30,047 nucleotides of DNA from RUG13615 sp040307715 (GTDB taxonomy: Bacteria; Bacillota; Clostridia; Peptostreptococcales; Anaerovoracaceae). Made by a program: the position numbers and the translations under genes. Where the stretch lies: NCBI GenBank assembly GCA_040307715.1, contig JAWRJC010000126.1, forward strand, positions 1 through 30,047. The letters are read 5' to 3'. Positions 15,037 to 22,042 of this stretch are shown here, in pieces; within the stretch, counting starts at the first letter, position 1, and each line of letters starts with the position of its first letter. The notes beneath the pieces are model-generated. The model saw only the letters and a list, made by a program, of their open reading frames with translations, was not told the DNA's origin and ran no database searches.

Positions 15037-16923
15037 CTACCTTTTCCGCCGGTTTTTATGCGGTCTTCCCGCCTTGCCGGCCGCCCTCGGTGACCTGGAC
15101 TGCTGCGGCTTTCCGCGGCGCTCACCGCGGCCGAGCAGCACAGGAATCAGATCTTCCCGGTGCGCCTCATGGAGCGCTTCCAGAACGGTCTCTCTATTCT
15201 CTTTTTTATTAAAATGCAGCAGCGCCCGCTGCATCTTCTTCTCCCGCATGTCCTTCGCGACATAGACCGGTTCCCCGGTCAGCGGATCTTTCTCACACCA
15301 GTACATCGTTGTGGCAAGTGTTCCGGGTGTCGGATAAAAGTCCTGCACCTGGTCCGGCACGAATCCTGTCTCGTGAAGATACTCCGCCAAAAGCACCGCG
15401 TCCTCCAGCGTCGCACCGGGATGGGAAGAGATGAAATACGGAATCAGATACTGATCCTTGCCCAGTTCTTTGTTGAGTGCGAAATACTTCTTCGTAAAGT
15501 CGCGGAACACATGCCCGCCGGGCTTGCGCATCCTCGCGAGCACCCTGTCGCTGGCGTGTTCCGGCGCCACCTTCAGTGTCCCGCTGATATGATACTTGAT
15601 GACTTCCCGCAGGAACGTGTCATCCGGATCAGCCATGATGTAGTCGTAGCGCAGTCCTGAACGGATGAAGACCTTCTTCACACCCGGAATCGCTCTGACT
15701 GCACGCAGAACGTCAATATATTCATTATGGTCAACAATCAGGTTCCTGCACGGATGTGGCGTCATGCAGTCCTTGTGTTTGCAGACGCCCCGTTCCAGCT
15801 GCTGCTTGCAGGCCGGCTGGCGGAAATCCGCCGTCGGACCGCCGACATCGTGGATATACCCCTTGAAATCCGGCATTTCCGTGATGAGCTGCGCTTCCGC
15901 GAGGATACTCTCCTTGCTGCGGCTCCGCACCTGTCTGCCCTGGTGGTACGTCAGCGCGCAGAACGCGCAGCCGCCAAAGCAGCCCCTCGTCCCGGTGATG
16001 CTGAACCTGACCTCCCGGATCGCCGGCACACCGCCCGCAGCCTCATACATCGGATGGTACGTGCGCATAAACGGCAGCGCATACAAGTCATCGAGTTCAT
16101 TCCGCTCCAGCGGCAGTGCCGGGATGTTCTGCAATACGTAGAACGCAGGTGTCCCGTCCGCGTCTTTCTTTCCGTACGGCTCCAGCAGCCGCACGGCGGA
16201 AAGGCCGTCGTGGTTGGCGTACTGGACCGCAAAACTCTTCGCGTAAGCGTCTTTATCCCGCGCGATGGTCTCGTAGGCCGGCAGGATCTCAATGTCGTCT
16301 CCCGCGGGGATCTCGTCCACTCTGACGCAGGTGCCGGGGATCCAGGTGATGTCCTTTGCCGCAATACCGGCCGCGAGCGATTCCGCGATATCGAGGACCG
16401 CGCGTTCGCCCATGCCGTACATCAGGATGTCCGCCTTCGCATCCAGCAGGATGGAACGGCGCACTTTATCTTCCCAGTAATCGTAATGCCCCAGCCGCCT
16501 GAGACTCGCCTCCAGGCCGCCGATCATAATGGGCACATCTTTATAGGCTTCCCGTGCGCGGTTGCAGTACACGATGACCGCCCGGTCCGGCCGGTTGCCG
16601 TTCCGCCCGCCCGCGCTGTAGATATCCTTGGCGCGGCGGTGCTTGAAGACCGAGTAGTTGTTGACCATGCTGTCCACATTCCCGCCGTTGATCAGGAAGC
16701 CGAGCCTCGGTCTGCCGAAGCGTTGGAAGTCCTTGGCGCTGCGCCAGTCCGGCTGCGGCAGGACCGCCACTTTATACCCATAACGTTCCAGCAGGCGACC
16801 GATGATGGCAGTACCAAAAGACGGGTGATCCACATAGGCATCCCCCGTCACCAGGACGAAATCGACCTCGTCCCAGCCGCGCTGCTCCATATCCGCTCTC
16901 GTTACCGGCAGAAAGTCATTCAT
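15037..16923 (-). CDS. ygiQ: YgiQ-family radical SAM protein
   Basis: A 628-residue radical SAM protein of the YgiQ (UPF0313) family, whose reaction is not established. The N-terminus FLPVTRADMEQRGWDEVDFVLVTGDAYVDHPSFG and the segment PIMIGGLEASLRRLGHYDYWEDKVRRSILLDAKADILMYGMGER are highly conserved in the family. The [4Fe-4S]-binding CxxxCxxC is Cys315, Cys319 and Cys322 (GTRGCFGGCAFC). The basic C-terminal tail is lysine/arginine-rich. The family N-terminus supports the ATG at 16923, but there is no ribosome site upstream; instead an extended -10 ends 6 bases before the ATG, implying a leaderless message. It heads the run ygiQ-methyltransferase-nitrilase-FMN reductase-tag. Confidence 0.93.
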   Translation of the reverse strand: MNDFLPVTRADMEQRGWDEVDFVLVTGDAYVDHPSFGTAIIGRLLERYGYKVAVLPQPDWRSAKDFQRFGRPRLGFLINGGNVDSMVNNYSVFKHRRAKDIYSAGGRNGNRPDRAVIVYCNRAREAYKDVPIMIGGLEASLRRLGHYDYWEDKVRRSILLDAKADILMYGMGERAVLDIAESLAAGIAAKDITWIPGTCVRVDEIPAGDDIEILPAYETIARDKDAYAKSFAVQYANHDGLSAVRLLEPYGKKDADGTPAFYVLQNIPALPLERNELDDLYALPFMRTYHPMYEAAGGVPAIREVRFSITGTRGCFGGCAFCALTYHQGRQVRSRSKESILAEAQLITEMPDFKGYIHDVGGPTADFRQPACKQQLERGVCKHKDCMTPHPCRNLIVDHNEYIDVLRAVRAIPGVKKVFIRSGLRYDYIMADPDDTFLREVIKYHISGTLKVAPEHASDRVLARMRKPGGHVFRDFTKKYFALNKELGKDQYLIPYFISSHPGATLEDAVLLAEYLHETGFVPDQVQDFYPTPGTLATTMYWCEKDPLTGEPVYVAKDMREKKMQRALLHFNKKENRETVLEALHEAHREDLIPVLLGRGERRGKPQQSRSPRAAGKAGRPHKNRRKR

Positions 16924-16929
16924 GCCAGT

Positions 16930-16938
16930 ATTTTACCA
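16930..16938 (-). promoter_or_regulatory. Extended -10 promoter giving leaderless ygiQ
   Basis: On the minus strand TGG-TAAAAT, then 6 bases, then the ygiQ ATG. Transcription would begin at or next to the A of ATG. The weak -35 (TTTTGT/TTGTTT, 16951-16958) lies within the T tract of the upstream terminator. Confidence 0.6.
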
Positions 16939-16949
16939 TACCCTCTTCC

Positions 16950-16986
16950 GAAACAAAAGAAACAGCCCGGATATGCGCCGGGCTGC
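16950..16986 (-). terminator. Terminator of the DUF4160/DUF2442 operon
   Basis: On the minus strand CAGCCCGG-N7-CCGGGCTG followed by TTTCTTTTGTTT. It marks the left boundary of the AT-rich island. Confidence 0.85.
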
Positions 16987-17000
16987 TTTGATTGTATACG

Positions 17001-17435
17001 TCATTTTTTGGGATCGCCATATTCACGTTGCATGGCATCTCTTGAAATCACCCACTGCTTTCCAAACTTGCAAACATCAATTCCATTTTTAAGCTTTCCG
17101 TAGCCTATCGCTTTACGCAGGGTGCTTTCATTTAGTTCCCACAGTTCTGTAGCATCGGAGAATGCCAGCAATCCATCAAAAGGCGTTTTGATTTCCGTCC
17201 CATTCTCGTACAATTCATCGCACGACAGGTCAAGATCATCGTTCCATATGATTCCGTATCCGCCCGGACTCACTTCAACATCAGAAAAGCATTCAGGGTG
17301 TTTTTTCAACCATTGAAAGACTGTCCATTTAACAAACAATGGTTTCACGTCGTACACCTTTGTGACACCCTCTGCAAACTGTACGCTGAGGGCAAAATCG
17401 GGTAAAGCATTAACGGCCTTTACCTTATGAAACAT
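17001..17435 (-). CDS. DUF2442 protein with C-terminal helix-turn-helix (putative antitoxin-like partner)
   Basis: A 144-residue two-part protein. Residues 1-82 match the DUF2442 pattern: KVKAVNALPDFALSVQFAEGVTKVYDVKPLF and VSPGGYGIIWNDDLDLSCDELYENG. Residues 88-144 (GLLAFSDATELWELNESTLRKAIGYGKLKNGIDVCKFGKQWVISRDAMQREYG) form a helix-turn-helix of the type that selects DNA by ATELWxLxxSTLRKAI. It starts 11 bases after the DUF4160 gene with AAGGGGA ahead, so the two form an operon. DUF2442 genes often sit beside DUF4160 genes and are predicted to form toxin-antitoxin-like pairs. The HTH makes it the likely binder of the palindrome in the operon promoter. Function is unproven. Base composition is visibly AT-richer than flanking genes. 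Confidence 0.82.
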   Translation of the reverse strand: MFHKVKAVNALPDFALSVQFAEGVTKVYDVKPLFVKWTVFQWLKKHPECFSDVEVSPGGYGIIWNDDLDLSCDELYENGTEIKTPFDGLLAFSDATELWELNESTLRKAIGYGKLKNGIDVCKFGKQWVISRDAMQREYGDPKK

Positions 17436-17446
17436 TTCTATCCCCT

Positions 17447-17701
17447 TTATTCAAGCGGCGGCAATCTGACAAAATCCTGTGTTTCCCAAATATGCAGCAA
17501 TGCTTCTTCATGCAAATCAATCCACTCTTTTACCAGATTGTAAGCTTTGAAAGGGATTTCGCCATCAAGGAGTTCCTTGCTGCGTATTCCAATTGCTGCC
17601 TCATGATCTCCATATACTGCATGAACATGAGGAGGGTTATGCTCGGCTTGCTGGAAATACATTCGAATAGTGATCCCGTAAAAATATGATATCACTGGCA
17701 T
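17447..17701 (-). CDS. DUF4160 protein (putative toxin-like partner)
   Basis: An 84-residue protein matching DUF4160: MPVISYFYGITIRMYFQQAEHNPPHVHAVYGDHEAAIGIRSKELLDGEIPFKAYNLVKEWIDLHEEALLHIWE. The NPPHVHA motif with paired histidines, and the H-E pair in DLHEEALLHIWE, are the best candidate active-site or metal-binding residues. It is the first gene of a two-gene operon with the DUF2442-HTH gene. AGGAGG lies immediately before the ATG and a strong promoter with a palindromic operator just upstream. By position it is the suspected toxin or effector, but no activity is established for the family that I can cite. AT-rich composition suggests acquisition by transfer. Confidence 0.85.
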   Translation of the reverse strand: MPVISYFYGITIRMYFQQAEHNPPHVHAVYGDHEAAIGIRSKELLDGEIPFKAYNLVKEWIDLHEEALLHIWETQDFVRLPPLE

Positions 17702-17718
17702 AATTGCCTCCTGTATTT

Positions 17719-17746
17719 ATTATATCACGATACCGTGATATCGCAA
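17719..17746 (-). promoter_or_regulatory. Promoter of the DUF4160/DUF2442 operon
   Basis: On the minus strand TTGCGA (17741-17746), a 16-base spacer and a perfect TATAAT (17719-17724). The leader is only about 11 bases and begins at the ribosome site. Confidence 0.8.
17722..17741. promoter_or_regulatory. Palindromic operator filling the promoter spacer
   Basis: ATATCACG-ATAC-CGTGATAT is a perfect inverted repeat with 8-base arms. It runs from within the -10 to the first base of the -35, so a bound protein would exclude RNA polymerase. It is probably the target of the DUF2442-HTH protein. Confidence 0.8.
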
Positions 17747-17750
17747 CATG

Positions 17751-18122
17751 TTAATAGAAATTCACGGGATACTTATTTAACCACTCATCATATTCTTTAG
17801 ATAATTCATCATTGATCTGTGTATCCCAAAAGTCTTCGTCGCACTCTCCGATGATTTCCGGATCACCTTCCAGTTTGTACCCCCTCGGATCAAAGAACCA
17901 CTTGGTAAGGTGGTCTAACCATATTGAGGGCTCGGCGAATTTGCCCGGAAGACATGTCAGTCGCTTTTCATCATCAAAAAACCAAGTGTTTGCAAATGGC
18001 TCGTCAGGTCGATAGCTATCTGGAATACTGTAATGGCTGAAAACCCTGTACTCTTTTATCATTTGCTCGGTTGGTTCTGGAACAACCTTTAGTCTCCCCC
18101 TTGCTCTCATCCATACTCCCAT
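17751..18122 (-). CDS. Unrecognised 123-residue acidic protein in AT-rich island
   Basis: I do not recognise a family. The protein is soluble, acidic and rich in aromatic residues: a basic N-terminus (MGVWMRARGRLKVVPEP), then IKEYRVFSHYSIPDSYRPDEPFANTWFFDDEKRLTCLPGKFAEPSIWLDHLTKWFFDPRGYKLEGDPEIIGE, ending in an acidic tail with DFWDTQINDELSKEYDEWLNKYP. No signal peptide or membrane segment is seen. AAAGGAG precedes the ATG and a TTGACA-N17-TATGCT promoter lies upstream, so it is probably real and expressed. It lies immediately upstream of the DUF4160/DUF2442 operon but has its own promoter, and shares that module's AT-rich composition. An immunity-, phage- or island-linked role is possible but unsupported. 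Confidence 0.78.
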   Translation of the reverse strand: MGVWMRARGRLKVVPEPTEQMIKEYRVFSHYSIPDSYRPDEPFANTWFFDDEKRLTCLPGKFAEPSIWLDHLTKWFFDPRGYKLEGDPEIIGECDEDFWDTQINDELSKEYDEWLNKYPVNFY

Positions 18123-18160
18123 GTTCGCTCCTTTCTTATTTACAGTTCTATCGTTCTTGA

Positions 18161-18189
18161 AGCATAACCCGGATCAATAGAATTGTCAA
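18161..18189 (-). promoter_or_regulatory. Promoter of the 123-residue unknown gene
   Basis: On the minus strand a perfect TTGACA (18184-18189), a 17-base spacer and TATGCT (18161-18166). Confidence 0.65.
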
Positions 18190-18226
18190 TTATTTACAGT
18201 CATTTATTTCCATTTATTCTGCTTCA

Positions 18227-18258
18227 AATAAAAAAGAGAACACATGTCGTGTTCTCAG
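18227..18258 (-). terminator. Terminator after the NUDIX gene
   Basis: On the minus strand GAGAACAC-N5-GTGTTCTC, a perfect 8-bp stem, followed by TTTTTTATTTG. It marks the right boundary of the AT-rich island. Confidence 0.85.
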
Positions 18259-18278
18259 TCAAAGCACTGTCCAATCAA

Positions 18279-18935
18279 TCAAAGTAATGTCTCTGCAAAA
18301 CGCTCTACGATCTTGGCGGTCATGCCCCATAAATACCGGCCGGGCCAGTCGTAGATTTTCACGCTGTACCGGTACCGCCCCCAGGGATAGTCAGCGGTTT
18401 GTCCGATCCTGTCGTACGGGAAGTCCGCCGGCACATGCGGTTCCATGTTGACATAGTAAGTGTCAGGCTTGTTTTCAAAGAAAAATGAAAGCGGGATGGT
18501 AAAGACGTCCTCCACTTCATCGCTGCTTGGGGAAAGTCCTGAAAATCGCTGCGTCTGCCCTTCCGTCTGCCGGTCCTCTCCCTGCACGGACACGTTCTTC
18601 AGCAATCCGACGAATACTTCAATCGACAGATTGGCGTTGTTGAGCGTGTCCATCTGCCCGAGGATTTCAATGTCCTCCTGCCTGACACCGATTTCTTCGC
18701 ATGTCTCGCGCAGGGCGGTCTGAAGGGGCGATTCCCCCTCCTCCATCGCGCCGCCGGGGAAACAGATCTCACCGGGCTGCGCGTCGAGATCCGCCGCCCG
18801 TGTTTCAAACAGAATATCCACGCTGCCGTCCTGCCGCTCGATCAGCGGGATAAGCACAGCAAAACGATGGACCGCATTGATCGGCCCCGCCTCGCGGTTC
18901 TCATAGGTTTGACGGATCAGATCCAGCTGTTTCAT
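18279..18935 (-). CDS. NUDIX hydrolase, CoA-pyrophosphatase type
   Basis: A 218-residue NUDIX enzyme. The NUDIX box is GGAMEEGESPLQTALRETCEEIGV (about residues 61-84), with the REtCEE metal-binding glutamates intact. It is preceded by ILFETRAADLDAQPGEICFPGG, which matches the extra motif of the CoA pyrophosphatase (NudL/UPF0035) subfamily. The likely reaction is cleavage of CoA or oxidised CoA to phosphopantetheine and 3',5'-ADP. Residues 115-130 form a polar Gln/Thr-rich insertion (VQGEDRQTEGQTQRFSG). GGAG lies about 10 bases before the ATG. It follows the EamA permease gene by 23 bases and is probably in its operon. CoA specificity is inferred from the subfamily motif. Confidence 0.9.
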   Translation of the reverse strand: MKQLDLIRQTYENREAGPINAVHRFAVLIPLIERQDGSVDILFETRAADLDAQPGEICFPGGAMEEGESPLQTALRETCEEIGVRQEDIEILGQMDTLNNANLSIEVFVGLLKNVSVQGEDRQTEGQTQRFSGLSPSSDEVEDVFTIPLSFFFENKPDTYYVNMEPHVPADFPYDRIGQTADYPWGRYRYSVKIYDWPGRYLWGMTAKIVERFAETLL

Positions 18936-18958
18936 GGCATCGATGCTCCTTTACACGT

Positions 18959-19891
18959 TCAGGAAGCCAGCCGCTGCTGGGCGCGGTTTTCCATGAGATT
19001 GATCAGCGACGCCGCCAGGATCAGAACAAGCCCGACATAACTGTTCCAGAGCAGACTCTCCCCCAGCATGATCATCGCGATGAACGGCGCGATCGCCGGC
19101 TTGATCAGGAACGTGATGGAACCGGTCGTGGCATCCGAGTACTCGATGGCCTTGAAGTATGCCAGATACCCGATGCCTGTCACGAAGATGCTGATATAAG
19201 CGATCAGGATCCAGTTCTCCGCAAGACCCGCAAGAATCGGGCGGTGCAGGAACAGCATCACGATCATCAGCACCGCCGAACCGTACAGGAAAGAGAGGCT
19301 CGTCTGCAGCGTGTTGCCGATGCGTGCCAGCGTCCGCTTGCCCATGATCGTGTAGATGCTGAACGTCAGCGCTGCCAGCAGCATCAGTGTCAGGCCGTAG
19401 ACCGTATTCCCCTCCTGAATATCCCAGGGGCGCATCATCATGAAGATGCCGCCGAGGCTGATCACAAAAGCAATACCCTTCTTCTTCGTCATGCGCTCGT
19501 TCGCGAAGAAATGCGCCAGCACCATGGTAAAGAGCGGGTTGATGCAGAACAGCACCGATGCGGTCGAGGCGTTGCTGTGTACAACGCCTACCTGGAACAG
19601 CATCATGCTGACCGAGATACAGACCACCCCGAGCAGCAGAAGCCAGAGATGATCCCTGACCGAAAGCGTGACATGGTCGCGTTCTTTTGCGGTCAGACCA
19701 AACGGCAGAAGAATCAGCCCGCCGATGAAAAACCGCACCGCTGTCAGCTGCATGCTGTCAAGCCCCGCTGCTGCCAGCTTCAGTACGGCTTCCATCGTCG
19801 CAAAGGCGAATGCCGATATCAAAATACCGGCGATCACTTTGCCGCTTCCGGCTGTTCTCTGTCCCATCTGCCTGCTGCCGTTCTTTTCCAT
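18959..19891 (-). CDS. EamA-family (drug/metabolite) transporter
   Basis: An inner-membrane permease of the DMT superfamily with ten predicted helices in two EamA repeats. The first repeat begins KVIAGILISAFAFATMEAVLKLAAAGLDSMQLTAVRFFIGGLILLP. The second includes TLMLLAALTFSIYTIMGKRTLARIGNTLQTSLSFLYGSAVLMIVML, ending SYVGLVLILAASLINLMENR. Substrate unknown. The open frame extends to 19942, but the first two possible starts (19942, 19930) fall within or right after the terminator hairpin at 19931-19960. I therefore place the start at Met 19891 with about 17 residues before helix 1; no good ribosome site is visible for any candidate, so the start is uncertain. NUDIX follows closely. Confidence 0.85.
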   Translation of the reverse strand: MEKNGSRQMGQRTAGSGKVIAGILISAFAFATMEAVLKLAAAGLDSMQLTAVRFFIGGLILLPFGLTAKERDHVTLSVRDHLWLLLLGVVCISVSMMLFQVGVVHSNASTASVLFCINPLFTMVLAHFFANERMTKKKGIAFVISLGGIFMMMRPWDIQEGNTVYGLTLMLLAALTFSIYTIMGKRTLARIGNTLQTSLSFLYGSAVLMIVMLFLHRPILAGLAENWILIAYISIFVTGIGYLAYFKAIEYSDATTGSITFLIKPAIAPFIAMIMLGESLLWNSYVGLVLILAASLINLMENRAQQRLAS

Positions 19892-19930
19892 CCGGACAAA
19901 CTGTCTTTCCGGGTCAAATGCCCTTTTCAT

Positions 19931-19960
19931 AAAAGCAGGCACAGTCCGTGCTGCGCCTGC
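19931..19960 (-). terminator. Terminator after the P-loop protein gene
   Basis: On the minus strand GCAGGCGCAG-N6-CTGTGCCTGC (one G-U), followed by TTTTAT. It lies directly before the EamA gene and overlaps the most upstream start candidates. Confidence 0.75.
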
Positions 19961-20026
19961 CCGTTCACGCTATCTTGCTGCATTGCAAAAGAAGCAGCGC
20001 GGTCGGCACTGCCTCTTCCGTTCCTT

Positions 20027-20449
20027 TTAGTCGATGACCTCGCAACCGGAGAAATCAACGCCAATCATCTCTTCCTTCGCGGCAGACAGACTGACAACGA
20101 AGTTCGGACCGTAATTCTCGGAGATCTTCTTGATGCGTGTGATGAACTCAGGCAGGTTGCCGAGGGATACATCCGCATGCTTGAGAAGACCGTCCACATA
20201 GATCGTATCGATGTCGTGGTCGCTGCTGATGATGCCGTAGATAAACCCGATATACTCATCGCTGTTGGTGATATGCGGAAAGTCGTCCATAAAGATCACG
20301 CGGATGTCATGATTCAGATCATACGACGAACGATATTCCTTATTGATAAAAATGATGTGGCCGTCGCTTGCAGCCATCGCATCATTGGCCATATCGATCA
20401 TCTGCTTTGTCTTTCCGCTGCCTTTGTGGCCGACGAGTAATTTCACCAT
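20027..20449 (-). CDS. Small P-loop NTPase-like protein of unknown function
   Basis: A 140-residue protein opening with a clear Walker A, MVKLLVGHKGSGKTKQMIDMAND (GHKGSGKT at residues 7-14). A hydrophobic strand ending in Asp, DTIYVDGLLKH, is a Walker B candidate, and VIFMDDFPHI is another. It is too short for a complete kinase with a lid or a AAA+ module. Similar short P-loop proteins occur as conserved hypotheticals in Clostridia. I cannot assign a role. AGGAGG precedes the ATG. The best upstream promoter element is a TATAAT at 20498-20503 on the minus strand with no convincing -35. It is followed by its own terminator, so it appears monocistronic. Confidence 0.8.
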   Translation of the reverse strand: MVKLLVGHKGSGKTKQMIDMANDAMAASDGHIIFINKEYRSSYDLNHDIRVIFMDDFPHITNSDEYIGFIYGIISSDHDIDTIYVDGLLKHADVSLGNLPEFITRIKKISENYGPNFVVSLSAAKEEMIGVDFSGCEVID

Positions 20450-20571
20450 GGCGATTTCCTCCTATTGATTCGTCAAAACGTTTTATGTGGTACTTCGATT
20501 ATACATGAATCTGATGGCGATTCACATACCCAATTTGTCTTTTTCCGATTTTTTCAGAGCTGTCTTTTCTG

Positions 20572-20961
20572 TCAGTACAGGGAAATCCTTGCGTTCAGGA
20601 ACTGCCATCCGTACCGCCCCCGCGACAGTCTGCTGCGGAGCATCACACCGCCGTTCCTGCGGTTTTCCCCGCAGACGGCAAACGTGACCCGGCTGCGGCC
20701 GACAAAGTCCACGCTGTCATCCCCGGACAGGTCTGCCGGAACCATGGACATGCTTTCCGTCATATACGAAAAGACGCGGAGCTGCCCCCCGCTGACCGCT
20801 TCTTTAAGAGCCTCCCTGTCAGCCGGCAGGTCCGGTGCCCCCGCCGGCCAGCCGATCACCAGCTCCTCCGACAGCACCATCTCAAGCCCGGTCAGGTTCC
20901 CGCTGATGAGCGCCTGCCAGAGCCGTTCGTAAGCCTGTTCGATCCCCGTGCGGTCTACCAT
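20572..20961 (-). CDS. SnoaL/NTF2-like protein
   Basis: A 129-residue protein with the pattern of the NTF2-like (SnoaL/DUF4440) fold. The N-terminal helix DRTGIEQAYERLWQALISGNLTGLEMVLSEELVIGWPAG is the usual helix pair before the cone-shaped sheet, and the C-terminal strands read FVGRSRVTFAVCG and GGVMLRSRLSRGRYGWQFLNARISLY. Such proteins may be small enzymes or ligand-binding modules; the ligand is unknown. GGAG upstream selects the ATG at 20961, whose first bases read ATGGTAG and overlap the TAG stop of rlmN by 7 bases. This indicates translational coupling to rlmN, and hence co-transcription under the ileS T-box. Confidence 0.8.
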   Translation of the reverse strand: MVDRTGIEQAYERLWQALISGNLTGLEMVLSEELVIGWPAGAPDLPADREALKEAVSGGQLRVFSYMTESMSMVPADLSGDDSVDFVGRSRVTFAVCGENRRNGGVMLRSRLSRGRYGWQFLNARISLY

Positions 20962-22028
20962 TCTGTTTTCTCCGCTTTCGAGCGCAGCTGTCCGCACGCT
21001 GCATCGATGTCCCTGCCAAGACTCCTGCGCACCGTCGCCGGCACGCCGTGCGCGGTGAGATACGCCGCGATGTCTTCCGCTTCCTGCCGCGTGATGCCAT
21101 GGAATTCACTCTCCTCCACTTCATTGAGAGGAATGAGATTGACATGGCACAGGGTGCCCCGCAGCAGATCCGCCAGCTCCTTGACAGCTTCTTCCGTGGC
21201 ATTCACATCGTTGATGAGCGCGTACTCGTAGGTGACACGGCGGCCGGTCTTTTCCGCGTGGTCTTTGCATGCCGCAACGATCTCCTCGACCGTATATCTG
21301 TTGGCAACAGGCATCGTCTTCCGCCGCAGCGCATCATTCGGCGCGTGCAGCGAGATCGCCAGATTGACCGTCGGATGATCTTCTCCAAAGGCGCGGATCT
21401 TTTCGACCAGCCCGCATGTGGAGACTGTCATGTTGCGGTAGCTCATGTTCTTGCCGTTCGCTTCATGCAGAACATCGAGGAACCGCCCCACGTTCTCATA
21501 GTTATCGAACGGCTCGCCGATCCCCATGATGACGATATGCCCCACGTTCTCTTTGCGGTCGCGCTCCGCTGCCAGCACCTGACCGACCATTTCCGCCGCT
21601 GTCAGGTTCCGCACGAGTCCGCGGCGCGTCGATGCGCAAAAGCGGCAGCCCATCCGGCAGCCGACCTGGCTCGACACGCACAGCGAATTGCCGTATTCAT
21701 ACTTCATGAACACCGCTTCGATCGCTTCGCCGTCCGCCAGACCGAACAGGTATTTGCAGGTCCCGTCTTTGGCAACCTGCCGCTCCAGGACTTCCGGCAG
21801 CCGCACGTCGATGCGTTCGTCCGCCATCAAGTCTTCGCGCATTTTCTTCGGCAGATCCGTCATGTCCATGAACACAGAGCCCTTCTGCAGTCCCTGCGAT
21901 TCCTCGTAAAGGTGCCTAAACACCTGACTGCCGCGGAAAGCCGGGTATCCTAAAGCGGAGAATGCTTGCCGCATCTCCGCTTCAGTCATGCCATATAATT
22001 CGATTTTGCCGGATGTGTTTTCCTGCAT
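20955..22028 (-). CDS. rlmN: 23S rRNA (adenine-2503-C2)-methyltransferase RlmN
   Basis: Radical SAM methyltransferase that makes m2A2503 in 23S rRNA and, in many bacteria, m2A37 in some tRNAs. The 357 residues contain the [4Fe-4S] motif Cys124, Cys128, Cys131 (VGCRMGCRFCAST). Family signatures follow: NIVIMG-type GHIVIMGIGEPFDNYENV, MTVSTCGLVEKIR, LAISLHAPNDALRRKTMPV, and a C-terminal catalytic Cys in RRSLGRDIDAACGQLRSK. All expected motifs are present. Ribosome site is weak (AGAAAG), and it begins 14 bases after ileS, so it probably relies on coupling with ileS. It overlaps the SnoaL-like gene by 7 bases. Confidence 0.95.
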   Translation of the reverse strand: MQENTSGKIELYGMTEAEMRQAFSALGYPAFRGSQVFRHLYEESQGLQKGSVFMDMTDLPKKMREDLMADERIDVRLPEVLERQVAKDGTCKYLFGLADGEAIEAVFMKYEYGNSLCVSSQVGCRMGCRFCASTRRGLVRNLTAAEMVGQVLAAERDRKENVGHIVIMGIGEPFDNYENVGRFLDVLHEANGKNMSYRNMTVSTCGLVEKIRAFGEDHPTVNLAISLHAPNDALRRKTMPVANRYTVEEIVAACKDHAEKTGRRVTYEYALINDVNATEEAVKELADLLRGTLCHVNLIPLNEVEESEFHGITRQEAEDIAAYLTAHGVPATVRRSLGRDIDAACGQLRSKAEKTEW

Positions 22029-22042
22029 GGTCTTTCTGTGTC

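Noticed and set aside
18236..18256. GAACAC...GTGTTC palindrome as a LexA-like or other operator
   Set aside because: It has A/T tracts in the right place for a terminator of the NUDIX gene and a spacing that does not fit GAAC-N4-GTTC.
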